DNA of 64,000 bases, taken from positions 744,001 through 808,000 of the forward strand of contig NZ_JGVU02000002.1 in NCBI RefSeq assembly GCF_000708755.2, in the 5' to 3' direction. A program made the translations under genes and the position numbers. Source of the DNA: Metabacillus indicus LMG 22858 (GTDB lineage Bacteria; Bacillota; Bacilli; Bacillales; Bacillaceae). The notes under the pieces are model-generated. The model was not told where the DNA came from. It saw only the letters and a program-made list of their open reading frames with translations, and searched no databases. Position 1 is the stretch's first letter. The number at the start of each line of letters is the position of its first letter. Below, piece after piece: positions 43,334 to 51,351 of the stretch.

Positions 43334-43681
43334 ATGACAATCAGTGTCTTTATGGATGATTACCGGACCTGCCCCAGCGGATATGTTTTGGCGGAAGATA
43401 TAGACCAATGCATTGCGCTATTAGAAACTAATCGCGTAGACCATCTGTCCCTTGATCACGATCTGGTCAGCAAGACCAGAAACGGGCTCATGCTGGTACA
43501 GTACATGGTCAGGCATCATCTTTATGCAAACCGCATTACCATCCACTCGGCCAATGCAGCCGGAAGCAAGGCGATGTACAGGCATTTTAAACAGGCACAG
43601 GAAGACTTCGAAATGCCAAAATCAATAAAAGTGATTCTCAAACCAATGCCTCTCCATGCTTCGGATAGAAAAATGCGATAA
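43334..43681 (+). CDS. Cyclic-phosphate-processing Receiver-like domain protein (cpRec)
   Basis: A 115-aa protein. It begins MTISVFMDDYRTCPSGYVLA and contains LSLDHDLVSKTRNGLMLVQY and ITIHSANAAGSKAMYRHFKQ. The Asp pairs at MDD and LDHD resemble the Receiver-derived cyclic-phosphate-processing domain found in bacterial and phage gene sets. GGAGG lies eight bases before ATG 43334. The stretch upstream to 43217 is open but lacks a site. Confidence 0.75.
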   Translation: MTISVFMDDYRTCPSGYVLAEDIDQCIALLETNRVDHLSLDHDLVSKTRNGLMLVQYMVRHHLYANRITIHSANAAGSKAMYRHFKQAQEDFEMPKSIKVILKPMPLHASDRKMR

Positions 43682-43695
43682 CATACTAAATTATT

Positions 43696-43725
43696 GAGGG
43701 ACTCTCCGGGGTGCCTCTTTTGTTT
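43696..43725 (+). terminator. Probable terminator after the cpRec gene
   Basis: GAGGGAC-TCTCCGGG-GTGCCTC followed by TTTTGTTTT, with one mismatch in the stem. Confidence 0.6.
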
Positions 43726-43756
43726 TGCCTTAAGAAAGAGAACTTTGCTCGCAGCC

Positions 43757-44180
43757 GTTTTGGGCATTTAACGCTTGAAAACGTGGACCTGGGCAGCAGG
43801 CAGTGCGTTACTTGCTGCATAGGGCGAAATACTTGCTCGAATGCCTCTTTTACTAGAAAAAGAAGATTCGTTACTTGCCGGAAACAGAGGTTTTCTTGAA
43901 AATTTCCATCTGCCTCCTAAGTGACAGAGTGCACCATCTATATTTGTGTCTTACTCGCAGAAGGTTTTGGGCATTTAACGCTTGATAACGTCGATCGAGG
44001 CAGCACCCAGTGCGTTACTTGCCGCATAGTGCAGAATACTTGCTTGAATACCTCTTTTACTTGAAAAAGAATATCTGTTACTTGCTGGAAACAGACGTTA
44101 ACTTGAAAATTTCCATCTGCCTCCTAAATGACAGAGTGCACCATCTATATTTGTGTCTTTCTCGAAGACGGTTTTGGGCA
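43757..44180. repeat. 207-bp tandem repeat containing 21-bp phased TTACTTG units
   Basis: GTTTTGGGC followed by ATTTAACGCTTGA recurs at 207-bp steps: near 43757, 43964 and 44171, with the third copy partial. Inside each unit, TTACTTG-like words start at 43808, 43829, 43850, 43871 and 43892, and again at 44015, 44036, 44057, 44078 and 44099. These are exact 21-bp steps. The region from 43682 to 44253 has no credible gene. Confidence 0.93.
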
Positions 44181-44220
44181 CTTAACGGTTGAAAACAAAA
44201 TTCGCCGTAAATTCTCCATA

Positions 44221-44243
44221 TAAAAAGACTGCCATCAGCAGTC
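44221..44243 (-). terminator. Terminator of the 42-aa protein gene
   Basis: GACTGC-TGATG-GCAGTC followed on the minus strand by TTTTTA. Confidence 0.8.
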
Positions 44244-44253
44244 CTTCCAAAGC

Positions 44254-44382
44254 TTATTTCTTCTTTTGCTGGCTTTTCGCACGGTTGCTGTCAAGCTCAG
44301 CAGCATATTCCTCCTGCGTTTTTCCTTGTTTCTGGCTTTCTGATTCAATCTTTCTGAACTTATTGTCATTGCGGTTTGGCAT
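44254..44382 (-). CDS. 42-aa hydrophilic basic protein
   Basis: ATG 44382 on the minus strand encodes 42 residues starting MPNRNDNKFRKIESESQKQG and ending SQQKKK. It is highly charged, with no Cys and no hydrophobic segment. GGAGGTG lies about eight bases upstream, and a terminator follows, so translation is likely. It looks like the small, sporulation-type hydrophilic proteins of bacilli, but I cannot name a family. Confidence 0.72.
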   Translation of the reverse strand: MPNRNDNKFRKIESESQKQGKTQEEYAAELDSNRAKSQQKKK

Positions 44383-44404
44383 GTGTCTCCACCTCCCCTC
44401 TAAA

Positions 44405-44423
44405 GAGTATGATGCTCATACTC
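44405..44423. other. Perfect 8-bp inverted repeat in an AT-rich gap
   Basis: GAGTATGA-TGC-TCATACTC, 22 bp upstream of the 42-aa gene. The rest of the gap 44424-44747 is AT-rich, and I see no gene in it. Confidence 0.5.
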
Positions 44424-44747
44424 CAGAGTAGAGATTCATTAAAATATCTCCTTGTTTATTGTATCCTTCTTATGTAAACCAATTTGTTGAAAGCTAATGA
44501 TTAAACTTTTCTTGGCAACTAGTTTGTCTTTTCAAGTGTGATTATTTGGAACACAGTTTTTTTAGTTCATCATTTAGAACTTTATGTGCTGAATCAGTAC
44601 TCAAGTTTCCAGAGGATGTTTTGTTAGAACATAGTTTATTTAGAATAAAAAACAGGCATTCAATTTTAAGAGAATTATCTTATTTTCTTTTAGAACATAT
44701 ATTAATTTAAAAAAATCTTGCACTGGAGGTAAGCTCATTTTCCCAAT

Positions 44748-44783
44748 AAAAAAATTCCAGTTTCATCAACTGGAATTTTTTTT
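44748..44783 (-). terminator. Terminator of the sigma-PadR-FtsW operon
   Basis: AAAAATTCCAGTT-TCATC-AACTGGAATTTTT with long A and T runs; 30 bp downstream of the FtsW-like stop. Confidence 0.9.
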
Positions 44784-44812
44784 AACATGTTCCATTTATT
44801 CTTTTCTACCTA

Positions 44813-46072
44813 TTACCTGGATTCGAAACCTAACAGATCTTTTCGCCGATATACACTTAACACTACCCCAGTTAAAACTGAATTTAAAAGGACAGGCATC
44901 AGTCCATAGCTTATAAATGGAAGAGACATTGTCATTAATGGAAGCAGTCCTAGAGCCATACCAATGTTTACGGCAACCTGCATTGCAAAAAGTGAGATTG
45001 CGCCTGCCAACAGTAATCTTCCAAATGTATGTTTCATCCTTGGCACATAAACCGCAAGACGGAAGATAAAAAGGAAGAGCAGGATGACAACTGCACCGGC
45101 AACCAGCCAGCCGAAGCTTGCTGTAATTGAAACAAAGACAAGATTTGTCAGTGAATCACCCATTAGAAATTCATTTTGCGTCTGACCAAACCAGCCTGCA
45201 TCCAGAATAAAGTCTCTAATATAGAGGATGGGAAAACCCGCGTCGTTTGAGTGCTTTTCAGGGTTAAGAAAAGCGTCAAGACGGCTTTTTCTCTCAGCTG
45301 ATGAGAAGACAAATACGGAAAAAAGCAAAATGCCTGCCAGAACACCTCCCGCTGTCAATAATGATAGGATGACTTTTTTTGAGAACTTGCTGAAGCAAAC
45401 CATAGAAATGACCATGACCGTATATAGTACAGCGGCAGATACAGCAGGCAGCTGGGCAAAAAGCAATATTGGCACGATATACAGCAAGATGGCGTGCCAA
45501 ACTTTTAAGCTGCGGTTATTCAAAAAAGACGCCCAGCCCACGAAAAAAAATGGGATGCTTATAAGACTTTCCAATCTGAAGAAACCGATCTGTATGGATA
45601 AACTTCCATTAATAATTTGGTTTGCAAAAGCTGGTACGATAAGCAAAAAACCTATTCCCAGTATGTAAAAAACCCAGCCCGTCCTTTCTAATCTTCGGTA
45701 GTCGACCATCATAAACACGAATAGAGTGATTGCTCCAGCTATAGAAATCAGGATTTTCTTAACCAGCATAACAGGTTCTCCAATGAAAACCGGAAGAAAT
45801 CCTGCCCCCATACATAGTGTGAATAAAAGAATCAGCACCCAATCTGTTTTTGGCCGGTGAATCTTATTCATATCCTTTCCGATTCCTACAGGATTCCCCA
45901 TTTGGGCAATGGCTTTTGTTTCTGCTTCATCTGCGGTGAGACCATTCTTCACCAAGTCTTCCTTTATGCTTTCTATATGAGCATTTAATTCCATTTCAAC
46001 CATCATTCTTGCATCTTTTGACTTTATTTGTTCTTTTACTTTACTAAGATAGGAATTCCTTGTCTCTCTCAT
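44813..46072 (-). CDS. FtsW/RodA/SpoVE-family protein with N-terminal permease-prefix domain
   Basis: A 419-aa SEDS-family membrane protein with about ten helices after an N-terminal soluble stretch of about 75 residues (YLSKVKEQIKSKDARMMVEM ... LTADEAETKAIAQMGNPVGI). That prefix resembles the helical prefix domain seen in membrane proteins controlled by PadR or sigma genes. The C-terminal region has LPFISYGLMPVLLNSVLTGV, like SEDS proteins. ATG 46072 has GGAGGGA seven bases upstream. It is the last gene of an operon with an ECF sigma factor and a PadR regulator. SEDS proteins polymerise glycan strands; whether this paralogue is active is unknown. Confidence 0.85.
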   Translation of the reverse strand: MRETRNSYLSKVKEQIKSKDARMMVEMELNAHIESIKEDLVKNGLTADEAETKAIAQMGNPVGIGKDMNKIHRPKTDWVLILLFTLCMGAGFLPVFIGEPVMLVKKILISIAGAITLFVFMMVDYRRLERTGWVFYILGIGFLLIVPAFANQIINGSLSIQIGFFRLESLISIPFFFVGWASFLNNRSLKVWHAILLYIVPILLFAQLPAVSAAVLYTVMVISMVCFSKFSKKVILSLLTAGGVLAGILLFSVFVFSSAERKSRLDAFLNPEKHSNDAGFPILYIRDFILDAGWFGQTQNEFLMGDSLTNLVFVSITASFGWLVAGAVVILLFLFIFRLAVYVPRMKHTFGRLLLAGAISLFAMQVAVNIGMALGLLPLMTMSLPFISYGLMPVLLNSVLTGVVLSVYRRKDLLGFESR

Positions 46073-46076
46073 ATTT

Positions 46077-46484
46077 TTATCCCTCCAATAGTTCACTGAG
46101 GGAGATTTCTGTACCTGCGGATTTTTTTTCTTCACGCTTTAATATCTTCTTTCCCCTGGAAGTAATCACATAACATTTTGATTGCTTTCCTTGCCAGGAT
46201 GACTGGATCCATTCTTTCTTTTCAAGCTCATGAAGAAAGGTGTAGATTGCTCCCTCATTTTCATCAAAAGCTGAATTGCCTCTTGCTCTTAGGAGAACGC
46301 TCAGTTCATACCCTGTTTTCTCATGAATCAGAAGCTGCAGAACATCTTTCAGGAGACAAGAAGGTGATTTCTCCTTTTTACCGATGCGTTTCCATACGCC
46401 TTCTCTGTGTTTTTCTGAAAACGTCAATTTGTCAAAATTCTGGTTCCCGGAACTTTCACTCAGCTTTCTTAATTGTTCTTCCAC
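46077..46484 (-). CDS. PadR-family regulator with N-terminal extension
   Basis: A 135-aa protein. The PadR winged helix is at about residues 42-122: LLKDVLQLLIHEKTGYELSV, then ENEGAIYTFLHELEKKEWIQ and KCYVITSRGKKILKREE. The first 40 residues (FDKLTFSEKHREGVWKRIGK) are an extra segment and resemble the N-terminus of some Bacillus anti-sigma proteins. GTG 46484 starts directly after the sigma stop, with AAGGAGG upstream. Confidence 0.82.
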   Translation of the reverse strand: MEEQLRKLSESSGNQNFDKLTFSEKHREGVWKRIGKKEKSPSCLLKDVLQLLIHEKTGYELSVLLRARGNSAFDENEGAIYTFLHELEKKEWIQSSWQGKQSKCYVITSRGKKILKREEKKSAGTEISLSELLEG

Positions 46485-47021
46485 CTACAACTCCTCCTTC
46501 AGGCCCGCTTTTAAAAGCTGTTTTGCACGTCGCATTCTTGTTTTTACCGTGCCTGCCGCACAGCTTGTTATCCTGGCAATTTCATCTATAGAAAGCTCTT
46601 CAAAATAATAAAGATAAATGACCTCCCGGTAGTTTACAGGCAGATTCATTACAGCAAAAAAGAGTTCAGACTCTTCTTCTTTTTTTATAACAGCGTATTC
46701 TGTTTCCTCACTTGAAGGTGAATCTTTCCATTGATCATTTGACGGAGTTACATGTTTATAATCCCAGCTCTTTAAATAATCCTTGCACTTATTGATTGCA
46801 ATTCGCCATAACCATGTTCTGAGCTTTGATTTTCCGTTATATGTATGAAGCGACCTGTAGCATTTAACAAATATGTCCTGAGTCAGGTCTTCAGCTGTCT
46901 GCTGATTTCGGACGTAAGTGTACACAAGCTTCAGAATTTCAGTGCCGTATTCGTGCATGATTTCATCTATAAGAGTTTCATAGTCTTTTGTTTCTATGAA
47001 ATCTGCTGCCCACTCTTCCAT
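46485..47021 (-). CDS. ECF-type sigma factor
   Basis: A 178-aa sigma-70-family factor. Region 2 is at about 25-95 (RNQQTAEDLTQDIFVKCYRS, then LRTWLWRIAINKCKDYLKS), and region 4 is at about 120-172 (LPVNYREVIYLYYFEELSID, then TGVTKTRMRRA-like TVKTRMRRAKQLL). It heads a three-gene operon. There is no classical anti-sigma gene next to it, and the PadR protein may take that role. A candidate autoregulated promoter lies upstream. Confidence 0.92.
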   Translation of the reverse strand: MEEWAADFIETKDYETLIDEIMHEYGTEILKLVYTYVRNQQTAEDLTQDIFVKCYRSLHTYNGKSKLRTWLWRIAINKCKDYLKSWDYKHVTPSNDQWKDSPSSEETEYAVIKKEEESELFFAVMNLPVNYREVIYLYYFEELSIDEIARITSCAAGTVKTRMRRAKQLLKAGLKEEL

Positions 47022-47043
47022 TTATCCCCCTCCTTTCCTTTAC

Positions 47044-47075
47044 TTAGACGATTCTGAATGCGACTTGGTTTTTGA
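47044..47075 (-). promoter_or_regulatory. Candidate ECF-type promoter of the sigma operon
   Basis: On the minus strand, AAAAACC is followed after 16 bp by CGTCTAA, about 25 bp upstream of the sigma start. It resembles Bacillus ECF promoters, which have an AAC-containing -35 and a CGTC -10. It suggests self-activation, but the -35 is not a full consensus. Confidence 0.4.
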
Positions 47076-47111
47076 TTATGTAAAAATAGTGGCCACATTT
47101 GCCTGAAACCG

Positions 47112-47143
47112 AAAAAAAATGCCCAGCTGCTTCGCTGCGCATT
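47112..47143 (-). terminator. Terminator of the 81-aa protein gene
   Basis: ATGCGCAGC-GAAGCA-GCTGGGCAT, one mismatch, followed by T8 on the minus strand. Confidence 0.75.
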
Positions 47144-47195
47144 CTATTATTTTTCCGAAAAAGTTTTTGTGATGAAAGCTGTGATCTTGTGCAGC

Positions 47196-47441
47196 TTACC
47201 CCTTCTCATTTCCCCGTTTAAAATTCCCAGTGATTTTAGCCATGATCAGCTGCTTTGCTTTTTCATCTGCTGCAGCCTCCATCTTTTTCAGGAATTGTTC
47301 CGCTTCTTTTCCTTTTAGGATTTTTACCTGCTTGTGAAAATAATTTATAAACACGATGCCGTTTTTCGTGCTGCTGCAGCTGAATGGGAGTTTATCCAGC
47401 TGATTGTGCTTGTCAATGCCGGTTTGCTTTTTTTCACTCAT
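47196..47441 (-). CDS. 81-aa protein of unknown function
   Basis: A small soluble protein. The first 30 residues are polar (MSEKKQTGIDKHNQLDKLPF), followed by a beta-like GIVFINYFHKQVKILKG and a helical, charged C-terminal half with AADEKAKQLIMAKITGNFKR. It is directly downstream of the stand-alone murG terminator and has its own terminator. I do not recognise it. Confidence 0.65.
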   Translation of the reverse strand: MSEKKQTGIDKHNQLDKLPFSCSSTKNGIVFINYFHKQVKILKGKEAEQFLKKMEAAADEKAKQLIMAKITGNFKRGNEKG

Positions 47442-47464
47442 GAAAACACCACCTCGTCCCTGTT

Positions 47465-47496
47465 AAAAAACACGCCATTTGTCATGACGTGTTTTG
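47465..47496 (-). terminator. Terminator after murG
   Basis: AAAACACGTCAT-GACAA-ATGGCGTGTTTT, allowing one G-T pair, six bases past the murG stop. Confidence 0.88.
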
Positions 47497-47501
47497 TTTA
47501 G

Positions 47502-48563
47502 CTATCCAATCTTATTGATTTCTTCCACAAGGATGCCGATCGCATCTTTTTTATTCAGTCTGTTCATCGTATCTTTCATGTCCATTTTGTTCGTTTTCAG
47601 ATCGGCCAGATGGGTAAGTAGAGATTCTTCTGTCAGGTTTTCTTCTTCGAGCATCATCGCATAGCCTTTTTTCTCAAATGATTTGGCGTTCATGATCTGG
47701 TCTCCCCTGCTCTGGCTTCTTGTCAGCGGGATGATCAGCATCGGGATTTTCAGTGCCAGAAACTCAAAGATTGAGTTAGAGCCGCCTCTTGTAATGACGT
47801 AGTCAGTGGCTGCAAGATAGTGGGAAAGCTCGCCGTGTACATATTCAAACTGTCTGTAATCCTTGTTGCCGATCAGGGATTCGTCCACGTTTCCTTTTCC
47901 GCAAAGATGGATGATCTGATAGTCTTTCAGCTTAGGCAGTGCCGCTCTTACCGTTTCGTTGATTTTTCTGGCGCCAAGGCTTCCGCCCATGATTGTTAGA
48001 ACCGGTCTTCTTCCATCAAAGCCGAGAAGTTCTCTTCCCTTGCCAGGTGATCCCTTTAACATTTCGCGGCGAATCGGAGAGCCGATCGAAACGGTTTTTT
48101 CATTAGGGAAATAGGCCAATGTTTCTTCAAATGATGTGAAAATTTTTGTCGCAAAGCGCTGGGCAATTTTATTGGCAAGACCCGGTGTCATATCACTTTC
48201 GTGGATGAAAACCGGGATGTTGAGAGATTTCGCTGCAATAATCACCGGAACGGTAACAAAGCCGCCTTTAGAAAAGACAACTGACGGCTTCAGCTTTTTT
48301 AAGACTCTTCTGGCATCAAGGCAGCCCTTCATAACCCGGAAGATGTCCTTCACGTTTTCAAGGTCAATGTAGCGTCTTAATTTCCCGCTCGAAATGCCGT
48401 GATACGGAATCTGGATATTTTCAATCAGTTCCTTCTCGATTCCTTTTTTTGAACCAATGTACTGGATGTCCCAGGCACTGCGGTCAAGCTCATCAATGAT
48501 GGCCATATTCGGTGTAACGTGGCCTGCAGAGCCGCCTCCTGTAAAGACAATCGTTTTTTTCAT
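47502..48563 (-). CDS. murG: MurG-type UDP-GlcNAc:lipid I N-acetylglucosaminyltransferase
   Basis: A 353-aa GT28 enzyme making lipid II at the inner membrane face. Motifs are TGGGSAGHVTPNMAIIDEL, FSKGGFVTVPVIIAAKSL, HESDMTPGLANK, GGSLGARKINETV and the C-terminal TRGGSNSIFEFLALKIP. ATG 48563 is preferred, since AAGGAGGG lies upstream and inside the longer open frame. It is not in a dcw cell-division cluster, as the main murG usually is, so it may be a second copy like MurG2 of the B. cereus group. Confidence 0.9.
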   Translation of the reverse strand: MKKTIVFTGGGSAGHVTPNMAIIDELDRSAWDIQYIGSKKGIEKELIENIQIPYHGISSGKLRRYIDLENVKDIFRVMKGCLDARRVLKKLKPSVVFSKGGFVTVPVIIAAKSLNIPVFIHESDMTPGLANKIAQRFATKIFTSFEETLAYFPNEKTVSIGSPIRREMLKGSPGKGRELLGFDGRRPVLTIMGGSLGARKINETVRAALPKLKDYQIIHLCGKGNVDESLIGNKDYRQFEYVHGELSHYLAATDYVITRGGSNSIFEFLALKIPMLIIPLTRSQSRGDQIMNAKSFEKKGYAMMLEEENLTEESLLTHLADLKTNKMDMKDTMNRLNKKDAIGILVEEINKIG

Positions 48564-48580
48564 CAGGCGTAAGCCCTCCT

Positions 48581-49459
48581 TCAAATTCTGAATTGCGCTA
48601 AAAAAGCCAAAAATTCTTTTTGTTTTTTATGAACGTCTTTCATAATGGCATATGTACAGGCTTCAGGCAATGGAAGAAATGGACAGTCCACTTCAAGCAA
48701 TCTTCCTTCAAGCAATTCTCTGCGCACTGTTGAGGCAGGAAGAAAGGAAACGCCAAGCCCTTCTGCGATAAAACGTTTTGTGATGTGGATCTGAGTGACT
48801 TCCATCATCCGTACTCCGGGAATTTTCATTTTAACTGCTCTGCACAAAGAATCCCAGTATACAGGATGATTATGTGTGAGAAGGTAATTTGATGTCAAGA
48901 GCTCTTCCGGGTCAAGGGGCAGCGCACTCTCTGAATCCGCACCGTCGTGTGGAGCTGCAAGAAGAACCCTGTCCCTGTAAAGGATCTGCGAAGTGAGTTC
49001 ACTGTGAAGGCTGTCCATGCAGGATAGACCAAGATCTGCGTTCTCACTCAGCACTGCATGTTCAATTTCTGCCGATTCTACTATTTTAACGGATATTTCG
49101 ACCTGTGGATACGTGGAAGTATATCTTTTTAATACAAACGGCAGGATTGTATCGGCAATTAAGGGCGAAATGGCAAGGGTAAGGTGTGAGGTATATCCCT
49201 GTTGAAACGTGTTTAGCTTGAGGATGCCCTCCTGATAAACAGCCAGAAGTTCTTTCGCATGGGTAAGGTACACCTTCCCCTCTTCCGTCAGCCTGACCTT
49301 TCTTCCTTCGCGAAGAAAAAGCAGGATTCCAAGCTCTTTTTCCAAAAGCTGAATATGAACCGTCACAGATGGCTGTGAAATAAACAGCAGTTCTGAAGCC
49401 CGTCTGAAATTTTGACATTCGGCAGCTGTTACAAATGTTTGAATCCAGGAAAATTCCAT
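48581..49459 (-). CDS. LysR-type regulator, CitR-like
   Basis: A 292-aa LysR-family protein. The winged HTH is at the N-terminus (FRRASELLFISQPSVTVHIQ), followed by a periplasmic-binding-like effector domain (LTLAISPLIADTILPF). ATG 49459 has AGGAGGGG upstream. It is divergent from a citrate synthase gene, the same layout as citR-citA in B. subtilis where CitR represses citA. It is only 17 bp upstream of the murG start and may be co-transcribed with it. Confidence 0.82.
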   Translation of the reverse strand: MEFSWIQTFVTAAECQNFRRASELLFISQPSVTVHIQLLEKELGILLFLREGRKVRLTEEGKVYLTHAKELLAVYQEGILKLNTFQQGYTSHLTLAISPLIADTILPFVLKRYTSTYPQVEISVKIVESAEIEHAVLSENADLGLSCMDSLHSELTSQILYRDRVLLAAPHDGADSESALPLDPEELLTSNYLLTHNHPVYWDSLCRAVKMKIPGVRMMEVTQIHITKRFIAEGLGVSFLPASTVRRELLEGRLLEVDCPFLPLPEACTYAIMKDVHKKQKEFLAFLAQFRI

Positions 49460-49523
49460 AAGCCCCTCCTGATTAATTATCTTAATCAACCCAATTAAAA
49501 AGATTTAATTTTCTTAATAATCA

Positions 49524-49539
49524 TTATTTTATAAAATAA
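49524..49539. promoter_or_regulatory. AT-rich palindrome in the citR-citA gap
   Basis: TTATTTTA/TAAAATAA, a perfect 16-bp palindrome 28 bp upstream of citA. It could be part of a LysR-type binding region, but AT-richness makes chance likely. Confidence 0.35.
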
Positions 49540-49567
49540 AGACATCAAAGGAAAGGGGAGATTTTTC

Positions 49568-50674
49568 ATGATTCATTATGGATTAAAGGGAGTAACGGCA
49601 GCCGAAACACGAATCAGCTTTATTGATGGTGCTGAAGGAAAGCTTATTTACAGGGGGTATGACATCAGCGAGGTATCTCAGCGCACATTTGAAGAGGCGG
49701 CTTATCTGCTTTGGTATGGAGAGTGGCCGGATGCGGAACAGCTTTTAATGTTAAAGGGAAAATTACAAAAGGGACGGGAACTGCCGGGTCACGTGGCATC
49801 TCTGTTAAAAAGTCTGCCTCGCGAAATGGATTTGATGAGTGTGCTTAGGACAGCAGTATCAGCTCTAGGTTCAGGTCCTCCGTCTATTGAAGAAGCCATT
49901 CGCTTGACTGCCGTCGTCCCTGTCATGATTGCCTGCCGAAAAGCCTGGATGGATAACCGCGTTCTTCCTGATTCCGTTAATCATCTTGATCATGCAGAAC
50001 ATTTTCTATATATGCTCTTTGGCAGCATGCCGACTGAAACACAAAGAAGGGCCCTTGAAACGTATATGATTTTAACGATGGAACATGGAATGAATGCATC
50101 TGCTTTCTCTGCCAGGGTCACGGCATCAACGCTGTCAGATATCCATTCAGCCGTAACATCTGCTATTAGCACGATGAAAGGGCCTCTTCACGGGGGAGCA
50201 CCTTCTGAGGTACTATCCTTTTTAGCTGAAGCGGCAGAAAGCAGCGATATTGAAGAATTAATCAGGCAGAAGGTGTGCAGAGGTGAACGGTTAATGGGGT
50301 TTGGGCACAGAGTCTATAAGACCCGGGATCCCAGGGCAGAAGCACTGAAAGCGGTTTTGCTTTCAGAAGCGGGAGATGATGATTGGATGAAGCTTTCGTT
50401 GAAAGTGGAGGAAGCTTCTGTGAATATTCTGTCGGAGCTGAAACCTGGAAGAGCTTTATATACAAATGTTGAGTTTTATGCAGCAGCCATCATGAAATCC
50501 ATGAACATGAAGGCTGACCTGTTTACGCCGGTCTTCACTGCTGCCCGGATAACCGGATGGACTGCCCATATTCTTGAGCAGGAAGGCAATAACATTTTGT
50601 TCAGACCAGATGCGCAGTATGTTGGTCCCTGGCGTGTGCCGAACGGGCATTCTTCCCAGGAGAAAAAATCCTAA
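49568..50674 (+). CDS. citA: Citrate synthase (CitA-like)
   Basis: A 368-aa type I-like citrate synthase condensing acetyl-CoA and oxaloacetate. Active-site segments are MEHGMNASAFSARV (His), GPLHGGAPSEVL (His) and RLMGFGHRVYKTRDPRAEAL, with a late NVEFYAAAIM. AAAGGGGAG precedes the ATG. The shorter length and divergent LysR gene fit the minor synthase CitA rather than CitZ; the related 2-methylcitrate synthase is an alternative but no prp genes are near. Confidence 0.9.
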   Translation: MIHYGLKGVTAAETRISFIDGAEGKLIYRGYDISEVSQRTFEEAAYLLWYGEWPDAEQLLMLKGKLQKGRELPGHVASLLKSLPREMDLMSVLRTAVSALGSGPPSIEEAIRLTAVVPVMIACRKAWMDNRVLPDSVNHLDHAEHFLYMLFGSMPTETQRRALETYMILTMEHGMNASAFSARVTASTLSDIHSAVTSAISTMKGPLHGGAPSEVLSFLAEAAESSDIEELIRQKVCRGERLMGFGHRVYKTRDPRAEALKAVLLSEAGDDDWMKLSLKVEEASVNILSELKPGRALYTNVEFYAAAIMKSMNMKADLFTPVFTAARITGWTAHILEQEGNNILFRPDAQYVGPWRVPNGHSSQEKKS

Positions 50675-50685
50675 TTTCTGAGTTT

Positions 50686-51081
50686 CTAATGGAAAATAGC
50701 TTCCTCTTCTTCTGGAAGCTTTTTATAAAAATCATCAATAAGAGGATATAAATCAGGCTCTGTTTGATAATAGGTTCCATCTACTTCATTTATACTGAAT
50801 TGAAAAGTTTGTGTTTCTCCTTCAAAGAAGGCAATGGCATATCTGAATCCTGAGCGGTCCTCCTGATTCTCTTCTTGAATAAAGGTGACATTTTGCATCC
50901 TGTTCATCAATTCTTTTATTTCTTTTTGGTCGCTGATTGTTTTTCTATATCCTGAACTGCCGTCTGTGATGACGGCTTTTGTTACTTCATCCAGTGTGCC
51001 TGTATAAAATTCGGTCAGATATTTTGGCTCCATAGAGCAGCCGGATAGAAATACAACAATTGCCAATAAGAGTTTCTTCAT
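50686..51081 (-). CDS. Predicted lipoprotein of unknown function
   Basis: A 131-aa protein with a lipoprotein signal MKKLLLAIVVFLSGC. The mature part is acidic and probably beta-rich (FYTGTLDEVTKAVITDGSSG, then FEGETQTFQFSINEVDGTYY). GAGGGGG lies six bases before ATG 51081. No family is recognised. It converges on citA. Confidence 0.75.
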   Translation of the reverse strand: MKKLLLAIVVFLSGCSMEPKYLTEFYTGTLDEVTKAVITDGSSGYRKTISDQKEIKELMNRMQNVTFIQEENQEDRSGFRYAIAFFEGETQTFQFSINEVDGTYYQTEPDLYPLIDDFYKKLPEEEEAIFH

Positions 51082-51182
51082 AAAAATCCCCCTCAAACAT
51101 ATGACGTTTTTAAGAAGGATATCGTTACAACTAATCAGGCAGAAAAAAGCTTTTTTATTTTCACAGTTCCGGGTGACGTTCG

Positions 51183-51239
51183 TCAGCGACCTCTCCCAGA
51201 GCCCTTTATGTAACGGAGAATTTTTTTAATAGTAAGCAT
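51183..51239 (-). CDS. Candidate 18-aa basic peptide
   Basis: ATG 51239 on the minus strand encodes MLTIKKILRYIKGSGRGR and then stops. AAAGGAG lies seven bases upstream, so a ribosome could use it. The peptide is short, cationic and amphipathic. It could also be chance. The flanking gap 51082-51351 is otherwise empty. Confidence 0.4.
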   Translation of the reverse strand: MLTIKKILRYIKGSGRGR

Positions 51240-51310
51240 GAGGATTCTCCTTTGCTCCTTATTCTCCTAAACAATACCATACATTCAGCCTTTATGGACT
51301 ATTGGATTGC

Positions 51311-51343
51311 AAAAAAAGACGCGCCTTTATGCGAGGCGCGCCA
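51311..51343 (-). terminator. Terminator of the sortase operon
   Basis: GCGCGCCT-CGCATAA-AGGCGCGT followed by CTTTTTTT on the minus strand. Confidence 0.88.
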
Positions 51344-51351
51344 TTCACATT

